A stretch of DNA of 64,000 nt. Origin: Mycobacterium sp. NS-7484 (lineage in GTDB: Bacteria; Actinomycetota; Actinomycetes; Mycobacteriales; Mycobacteriaceae). Position numbers and translations under genes: made by a program. Where the stretch lies: positions 44,572 through 108,571 of the forward strand of contig NZ_MBEJ01000121.1 of assembly GCF_001953975.1 (NCBI RefSeq), written 5' to 3'. The notes below the pieces were generated by a model that did not search any database, had not been told where the DNA came from, and was given only the letters and a program-made list of their open reading frames with translations. Shown piece by piece: positions 58,896 through 64,000 of the stretch (position 1 is the first letter of the stretch; each line of letters opens with the position of its first letter).

Positions 58896-60848
58896 GTGGG
58901 TGAGAACGGCAACGGCAATGGCGCCGCGCCGCGGCAGAAGCTCGAGAAGGTCGTCATCCGCTTCGCCGGCGACTCCGGCGACGGTATGCAGCTGACCGGT
59001 GACCGCTTCACTTCTGAAGCTGCACTGTTCGGCAACGACCTGGCGACCCAGCCCAATTACCCCGCTGAGATCCGTGCGCCACAGGGCACGTTGCCCGGTG
59101 TGTCGTCGTTCCAGATCCAGATCGCCGACTACGACATCCTCACCGCCGGTGACCGCCCGGACGTGCTGGTCGCGATGAACCCGGCCGCGCTGAAGGCCAA
59201 TGTCTCGGACCTGCCGCGCGGCGGTCTGATCATCGCCAACTCCGATGAGTTCACCAAACGCAACCTCGCCAAGGTCGGATACGACAGCAATCCGTTAGAG
59301 GATGACACGTTGTCGGACTACGTGGTGCAGTCCGTTGCGATGACGACGCTGACGCTCGGTGCCGTCGAGGCGATCGGCGCCACCAAGAAGGACGGCCAGC
59401 GCGCCAAGAACATGTTCGCCCTCGGTCTGCTGTCGTGGATGTACGGCCGCGAGCTCGAGCACAGTGAGTCGTTCATCCGGGAGAAGTTCTCCCGCAAGCC
59501 CGATGTGGCCGAGGCCAACATCCTGGCCTTGAAGGCCGGTTGGAACTACGGCGAGACCACCGAGGCATTCGCGACCACCTACGAGGTGTCACCGGCCAAG
59601 CTGAAGTCCGGTGAGTACCGGCAGATCTCGGGCAACACCGCGTTGGCCTACGGGATCGTGGCCGCCGGACACCTCGCCCAGATCCAGGTCGTCCTGGGCA
59701 CGTACCCCATCACCCCGGCCTCGGACATCCTCCACGAACTGTCCAAGCACAAGAACTTCAACGTGCTGACGTTCCAGGCCGAGGACGAGATCGCCGGTAT
59801 CGGCGCGGCCATCGGCGCCTCCTACGGCGGTGCGTTGGGCGTGACGAGCACGTCCGGTCCGGGTGTCTCGCTCAAGTCCGAGGCGATCGGCTTGGCCGTG
59901 ATGACCGAGCTGCCACTGGTCATCATCGACGTGCAGCGTGGCGGGCCGTCGACGGGTCTGCCCACCAAGACCGAGCAGGCCGACCTGTTGCAGGCGTTGT
60001 TCGGCCGCAACGGCGAGTCGCCGGTGGCGGTCCTGGCGCCGCGGTCACCGTCTGATTGCTTCGACATCGCGGTGGAGGCCTCACGCATCGCGGTCGATTA
60101 CCACACCCCGGTCATCATCCTTTCCGACGGCGCGGTCGCCAACGGCTCGGAGCCGTGGCAGATCCCGGACATCAGCAGCTACCCGCCGATCGAGCACAAG
60201 TTCGCCAAGACCGGTGAGCCGTTCGCGCCGTATGCTCGCGACCCCGAGACCCTGGCCCGCCAGTTCGCAGTGCCGGGTACCGCAGGGCTCGAGCACCGGA
60301 TCGGTGGTCTTGAGGCCGCCAACGGCTCGGGCAACATCTCCTACGAACCCAAGAACCACGACCTCATGGTGCGGCTGCGCCAGGAAAAGGTCGCCGGCAT
60401 CGCCGTGCCGGACCTGGAGGTCGACGACCCGACGGGCGACGCCGAACTGCTCATGCTGGGCTGGGGCAGCAGCTACGGACCCATCGGCGAGGCTTGCCGG
60501 CGCGCCCGGCGCAAGGGCATCAAGGTGGCCCAGGCCCATCTGCGCCACCTCAACCCCTTCCCGGCCAACCTCGGGGAGGTGCTGCGCCGCTACCCGAAGG
60601 TCGTGGTGCCGGAGATGAATCTCGGCCAGCTGGCGCTGCTGCTGCGCGGCAAGTACCTGGTCGACGTGCAGTCGGTGACCAAGGTGGAGGGCATGGCCTT
60701 CCTCGCCGACGAGGTCGAGGGCATCATCGATGCGGCGCTGGACGGCACGCTCGGTGAGAAGGAAGCGGACAAGGCCAAGTTCGCGCGGCTGGCAGCAGCC
60801 ACCATCGAGGAACCTACTGAGTCGAATGCTGTGGGAGCGAACGCATGA
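58896..60848 (+). CDS. korA: 2-oxoglutarate:ferredoxin oxidoreductase, alpha/gamma subunit
   Basis: 650 aa. The N-terminal gamma-type domain has VVIRFAGDSGDGMQLTGDRF (residues 19-38), followed by the alpha domain with LGTYPITPASDILHEL, VTSTSGPGVSLKSEAIG and the Rossmann-like LMLGWGSSYGPIGEAC. With KorB it oxidises 2-oxoglutarate to succinyl-CoA with ferredoxin, an oxygen-tolerant KDH-independent route in mycobacteria. GTG 58896 follows GAAAGGCGG. The stop overlaps the korB ATG. It matches Rv2455c. Confidence 0.95.
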   Translation: MGENGNGNGAAPRQKLEKVVIRFAGDSGDGMQLTGDRFTSEAALFGNDLATQPNYPAEIRAPQGTLPGVSSFQIQIADYDILTAGDRPDVLVAMNPAALKANVSDLPRGGLIIANSDEFTKRNLAKVGYDSNPLEDDTLSDYVVQSVAMTTLTLGAVEAIGATKKDGQRAKNMFALGLLSWMYGRELEHSESFIREKFSRKPDVAEANILALKAGWNYGETTEAFATTYEVSPAKLKSGEYRQISGNTALAYGIVAAGHLAQIQVVLGTYPITPASDILHELSKHKNFNVLTFQAEDEIAGIGAAIGASYGGALGVTSTSGPGVSLKSEAIGLAVMTELPLVIIDVQRGGPSTGLPTKTEQADLLQALFGRNGESPVAVLAPRSPSDCFDIAVEASRIAVDYHTPVIILSDGAVANGSEPWQIPDISSYPPIEHKFAKTGEPFAPYARDPETLARQFAVPGTAGLEHRIGGLEAANGSGNISYEPKNHDLMVRLRQEKVAGIAVPDLEVDDPTGDAELLMLGWGSSYGPIGEACRRARRKGIKVAQAHLRHLNPFPANLGEVLRRYPKVVVPEMNLGQLALLLRGKYLVDVQSVTKVEGMAFLADEVEGIIDAALDGTLGEKEADKAKFARLAAATIEEPTESNAVGANA

Positions 60849-61924
60849 CTGACTTGATCGGCGCAGACCTGGGGCTGACAGAGGCTCTGACCAAGAACTC
60901 CCTGGTCCCCACGACCGACCAGCCGCAGAAGGGTAAGGACTTCACCAGTGACCAGGAGGTCCGCTGGTGCCCCGGTTGCGGTGACTACGTCATCCTCAAC
61001 ACCATCCGTAACTTCCTGCCGGAGCTGGGTCTCAAGCGCGAGAACATCGCGTTCATCAGCGGCATCGGCTGCTCCAGCCGGTTCCCGTACTACCTGGAGA
61101 CCTACGGCTTCCACTCGATCCACGGGCGTGCCCCGACGATCGCCACCGGTCTGGCGCTGGCTCGCCCGGACCTTTCGGTGTGGGTTGTCACCGGTGACGG
61201 CGACTCGCTGTCGATCGGTGGCAACCACCTGATCCACGCGCTGCGTCGCAACGTCAACCTGACGATCCTGCTGTTCAACAACCGGATCTACGGGCTGACC
61301 AAGGGGCAGTACTCGCCGACCTCGGAGACCGGCAAGGTCACCAAGTCCACCCCGATGGGCTCGTTGGACTACCCGTTCAACCCGGTGTCGTTGGCGCTGG
61401 GTGCCGAGGCCACGTTCGTCGGCCGCGCGCTGGACTCCGACCGCAAGGGCCTGACCGAGGTGCTGCGCGGGGCGGCCGAACACCGCGGTGCCGCGCTGGT
61501 GGAGATCATGCAGGATTGCCCGATCTTCAACGACGGCTCGTTCGACGCCCTGCGCAAGGAAGGCGCCGAGGAGCGGCTGATCAACGTCAGCCACGGCCAG
61601 CCCATCACGTTCGGCGCCGACGGCGAATACTGCGTCGTCAAGTCCGGTTTCGGTCTCGAGGTGGCCAAGACCGCCGACGTCGCAGCCGCCGACATCGTGG
61701 TGCACGACGCGCAGATGGACGATCCGGCCTACGCGTTCGCGCTGTCGCGCCTGTCCGAGCAGAACCTCGACCACATGGTCATGGGTATCTTCCGCCAGGT
61801 GAACAAGCCGACCTATGACGACGCCGCGCGCCAGCAGGTCAACACGGCGATCGAATCCAAGCCCCATGACACGGCGGCTCTGCAATCCTTGCTGCGTGGC
61901 AAAGACACCTGGACTGTCGACTAG
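60845..61924 (+). CDS. korB: 2-oxoglutarate:ferredoxin oxidoreductase, beta subunit
   Basis: 359 aa. The thiamine-diphosphate site is GDGDSLSIGGNHLIHALRR; Fe-S cluster Cys residues are in VRWCPGCGDY, SGIGCSSRFPYY and EIMQDCPIF. It carries the TPP and one 4Fe-4S cluster and works with KorA. ATG 60845 overlaps the korA stop (ATGA). MobA starts within its last 29 bases in another frame, so the three are translated in one unit, as in M. tuberculosis (Rv2454c-Rv2453c). Confidence 0.96.
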   Translation: MTDLIGADLGLTEALTKNSLVPTTDQPQKGKDFTSDQEVRWCPGCGDYVILNTIRNFLPELGLKRENIAFISGIGCSSRFPYYLETYGFHSIHGRAPTIATGLALARPDLSVWVVTGDGDSLSIGGNHLIHALRRNVNLTILLFNNRIYGLTKGQYSPTSETGKVTKSTPMGSLDYPFNPVSLALGAEATFVGRALDSDRKGLTEVLRGAAEHRGAALVEIMQDCPIFNDGSFDALRKEGAEERLINVSHGQPITFGADGEYCVVKSGFGLEVAKTADVAAADIVVHDAQMDDPAYAFALSRLSEQNLDHMVMGIFRQVNKPTYDDAARQQVNTAIESKPHDTAALQSLLRGKDTWTVD

Positions 61925-62522
61925 TTGCGCTGAGAAGACCGAACAACAAGATCTGAGCACAGCCCCGCTCGCCGCGGTAGTTCTGGCGGGCGGGGCTTCG
62001 CGTCGTATGGGGCGCGACAAGGCGACGTTGCCTTTTGACGGCTCGACGATGGTCGAACGCGTGGTGGCCGCGGTGAGCGTGCGTTGTGCGCCGGTCTTCG
62101 TGATCGCTGCCCCGGGCCAGCCGTTACCCGAGCTGACCGCCGAGGTATTGCGCGACGAGGTGCGTGGGGTGGGGCCGCTGGTCGCGACAGGTCGTGGGCT
62201 GCGTGCCGCGGCGAAGGCCGGCCTGGACCGGGCGTTCGTCTGCGCGGTGGACATGCCGTACCTGCAGCCGGACCTGATCGACCGCCTCGCGTCGTCGGCC
62301 GAACGGATCCCGGCTGACATCGTGCTGCCCTGGGACGGCCGGGATCATTACCTGGCCGGGATTTATCGCAGCGCGCTCGCCGAGCAGATCGCCGTGCTGG
62401 TCCGCGATGGCCACCGCAGCATGCGGTCGCTGGCCCTGGCTGTCGACACGCAACGCATCGTCATGGAGCCGCAGCGCGCGTTGACCAATGTCAACACCGC
62501 GGGTGATCTCCCGACTACCTGA
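61896..62522 (+). CDS. mobA: Molybdenum cofactor guanylyltransferase MobA
   Basis: 208 aa. LAAVVLAGGASRRMGRDKATLPF is the GTP-binding nucleotidyltransferase signature, CAVDMPYLQPDLI has the metal-binding Asp, and LTNVNTAGDL is the MobA C-terminal motif. It attaches GMP to molybdopterin to make MGD. The start is uncertain: no ATG fits, and GTG 61896 (29 bp inside korB) is the first usable start, giving about 10 residues more than M. tuberculosis MobA. It could serve FdhF, encoded 6 kb away, and other Mo enzymes. Confidence 0.93.
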   Translation: MAKTPGLSTSCAEKTEQQDLSTAPLAAVVLAGGASRRMGRDKATLPFDGSTMVERVVAAVSVRCAPVFVIAAPGQPLPELTAEVLRDEVRGVGPLVATGRGLRAAAKAGLDRAFVCAVDMPYLQPDLIDRLASSAERIPADIVLPWDGRDHYLAGIYRSALAEQIAVLVRDGHRSMRSLALAVDTQRIVMEPQRALTNVNTAGDLPTT

Positions 62523-63422
62523 CTATTGGGTGGTTTCGTCCAGCAAATTGCGAATTACGCCCGCAACACGGCTGAATTCATCGCTCTCATCGTATCGATA
62601 GATAATTCGTCCGTATTTGGAGCGGCGCAACCGGGTTCAATTCAGGACGCGGCGGTCGCCGCGGTGTGCCGGTAGTGGATGAAACCCGCTGTCATTCAGT
62701 GCCTTTCGGCATCATATGCCCACGGATAATGCGACGTGAGTTTGACGTTCGGGGGTGCTGAGCATGTCTAATTTCGTGTCGTACGGCTCTGACCGTTGGG
62801 TTTGCCTCGCGGCGCGGCCGGTGCATCTGCGGGGTGGTAAGTCAAGAACGGATCGGTGGATCGCACCGAAGGCTGAAATGCCATGCGGTGCAGTCTCATA
62901 GGAGTTCGCCGTAGATCGGCGCCCGCGCGACACGGGGTGCGGCGCACGGGCGCGAGCGTACCTCGAAAGGGTCGAAATATGTTGGGGCCCAACTTGTTCA
63001 AGGCGGATGGTCGGTGTCCGGAGTGGTTCCCGCGGTAGCGAACAGAATCCGCACCGCCACGAGGCCATCTGACACCGCCCAATGGCATCTACCTGCGCTT
63101 TCGTACTTCCGACCGCGAACGCCCTTGTTTGCCGAGGGGAAAGCAAGTGGGCCACCTCACAAAAACTCGGTGATCTGCCTCACCTTTTGTTTGCGCCGAT
63201 CACGAAACGGTAACGGCCCGATATCGGCGGCTGACCTGCGCAAATGGACTGTCTTGGGTCTTGTTATCTGTCCGTGATCTTTCCGCTATTGCTTCTAGAT
63301 CGGGATGACTTCCGTCCGAGACCTTTGTACGGTCCAAAGCGACTCCGATACGGAGCAAACAATTTCAACACCAAGAACCTGCGTGTGAGTGGGGCCGCGG
63401 TGGCGAAGACGCCCGACGCGGG
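62523..63422. other. ~900 bp without a convincing gene
   Basis: Between mobA and the rpfE leader both strands hold only short or poor-codon frames; this stretch is AT-richer than the flanking genes. In M. tuberculosis the equivalent interval holds small doubtful genes (Rv2451, Rv2452c). A 45-codon frame from ATG 62764 (MSNFVSYGSDRWVCLAARP) is the only one with a start near a purine run, and I do not consider it supported. Long upstream regulation of rpfE is the likely role. Confidence 0.5.
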
Positions 63423-63538
63423 GGCCCGGGCCTGATCCCGGGCCGGGCACTGTGGCCCTCCCTTTTGCGCCTGACCGAGACGGCGCGAACCACCCCCTCC
63501 GGCCTGGATACAGGCTGCCGCACCCGCGTGAGCGGGTG
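63423..63538 (+). promoter_or_regulatory. Structured 5' leader of rpfE-like gene
   Basis: Three hairpins precede the gene: GGCCCGGG-CCTGAT-CCCGGGCC (63423-63444), GCCTG-GATA-CAGGC (63502-63515) and CACCCGC-GTGA-GCGGGTG (63521-63538). The first is very stable and is followed after some 17 nt by a CCCTTTT run, so it could act as an attenuator. A ribosome-binding AAAGGAA follows at about 63559. It does not match the ydaO c-di-AMP riboswitch in base order. Confidence 0.55.
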
Positions 63539-63569
63539 TTGTTGGCGCGCGCTTGGCGAAAGGAACGAA

Positions 63570-63893
63570 GTGAAGAACATCCGCAAGACGTTTGGGCTGG
63601 GCATCATCGCCGGAGCGCTGGCTGTGGCTCCGGTGGCACTGGGTGCCGGCACCGCCAATGCGGACAGCGTGAACTGGGACGCCGTCGCGGCGTGCGAGTC
63701 CGGTGGCAACTGGGCGATCAACACCGGTAACGGCTACTACGGCGGTCTGCAGTTCACCATGGGCACCTGGCGGGCCAACGGTGGATCGGGCTCGCCGCAC
63801 CATGCCTCCCGCGCGGAGCAGATCCGCGTGGCCGAGAACGTGCTGCGCACTCAGGGCATCGGCGCCTGGCCGGTGTGTGGCAAGCGAGGCTAG
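63570..63893 (+). CDS. rpfE: Resuscitation-promoting factor, RpfE-like
   Basis: 107 aa. Signal peptide FGLGIIAGALAVAPVALG with cleavage near ANA-DS, then one Rpf transglycosylase-like domain: VNWDAVAACESGGNWAINTG (catalytic Glu in ACESGG), GYYGGLQFTMGTWRANGG, and the disulfide Cys pair (ACESG and PVCG). Rpf proteins cleave peptidoglycan during regrowth from dormancy. The protein lacks the Pro-rich spacer of longer M. tuberculosis RpfE (172 aa) and is the minimal domain. GTG 63570 follows AAAGGAA. The location downstream of korAB-mobA fits Rv2450c. Confidence 0.92.
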   Translation: MKNIRKTFGLGIIAGALAVAPVALGAGTANADSVNWDAVAACESGGNWAINTGNGYYGGLQFTMGTWRANGGSGSPHHASRAEQIRVAENVLRTQGIGAWPVCGKRG

Positions 63894-63933
63894 TGCAAGG
63901 CGGCAATACGCCGACGACTACGCGTCAGGAAGC

Positions 63934-63994
63934 GGGGGGGGGGGGGGGGGGGGGGCCCGCCGGCGTGGGTCGCCAGGGCCGCCGGGGGGGGGGG
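63934..63994. other. Poly-G runs at window end, probable artefact
   Basis: A run of 22 G (63934-63955), then CCCGCCGGCGTGGGTCG... and a run of 11 G (63984-63994). Homopolymers of this length are unknown in mycobacterial genes and follow only 40 bp after the rpfE stop; low-quality read ends at a contig boundary are the likely cause. No feature is called beyond 63893. Confidence 0.7.
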
Positions 63995-64000
63995 TGCGCC

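Noticed and set aside
62764..62901. 45-codon frame in the gap before rpfE.
   Set aside because: Only a weak purine-rich stretch before the ATG and no coding bias; left as unsupported.
62712..63155. 147-aa minus-strand frame in the same gap.
   Set aside because: Low-complexity Arg/Thr/Ser composition and no start signal.
62523..63569. ydaO-type c-di-AMP riboswitch in the rpfE leader.
   Set aside because: The hairpins are present but the conserved blocks and their order expected from that riboswitch were not found.

Overview
This is high-GC actinobacterial DNA from a fast-growing Mycobacterium (Mycolicibacterium-type). The lineage markers are an MmpS/MmpL pair, a mycothiol-dependent nitroreductase and a maleylpyruvate-isomerase-type enzyme, WS/DGAT, PlsC and PlsB2-like acyltransferases, paired ClpP1/ClpP2, KorAB and a resuscitation-promoting factor. 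From about 15.8 kb to the right end the gene order matches, by memory, the M. tuberculosis block Rv2484c to Rv2450c and the M. smegmatis MSMEG_47xx to 46xx block. Positions 1 to about 15.6 kb do not follow that synteny and look like an accessory region; a tRNA-Arg gene lies at the junction.

Left region. The window opens in the 3' end of a citrate/2-methylcitrate synthase gene. After a degenerate stretch come a translationally coupled acyl carrier protein and acyl-AMP ligase resembling MbtL/MbtM, then a DHFR/RibD-like reductase. A compact minus-strand operon follows (9247 down to 3628): GH15 glucoamylase/trehalase-type hydrolase, short-chain dehydrogenase, small membrane protein, gluconate-dehydrogenase-subunit-3-like protein and GMC flavoprotein. 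It is divergent from a MarR regulator that is probably leaderless. Next are an alpha/beta hydrolase, an mmpS-mmpL-tetR operon with a strong 30-bp palindromic operator candidate, and a universal stress protein.

Core region. WS/DGAT, plsC (HAD fusion) and plsB form an overlapping acylglycerol synthesis operon. It is followed by a CopD/CtaG-type membrane protein, an SSB, ettA, the 180-kDa-type NAD glutamate dehydrogenase, a thioesterase and a conserved hypothetical gene. Facing these are glbO and aglA. Then come an HNH protein, two small genes of the CtaI/CtaJ cytochrome-oxidase-accessory type, a second HNH protein flanked by palindromic repeats, pepN, a DUF732 secreted protein, the Rv2466c-type nitroreductase with a SigH-like promoter, rpiB, an Fpg/Nei glycosylase, a CPA1 antiporter and lipP.

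Proteostasis and right end. tRNA-Gly and tRNA-Pro precede rarD, tig, clpP1, clpP2 and clpX, the last closed by a classic terminator. Then fdhF-fdhD with a divergent LysR gene, a PfkB kinase, korA-korB-mobA, about 1 kb without a convincing gene, and an rpfE-like gene with a structured leader. The final bases contain two long poly-G runs that look like an assembly artefact.

The most unusual non-coding content is three families of palindromic intergenic repeats: a 60-bp element at two convergent gene ends, one copy of which supplies the aglA stop codon; a ~65-bp element in inverted orientation around an HNH gene; and a 92-bp tandem array. Gene identities rest on motif reading and remembered homologues; no database search was run.
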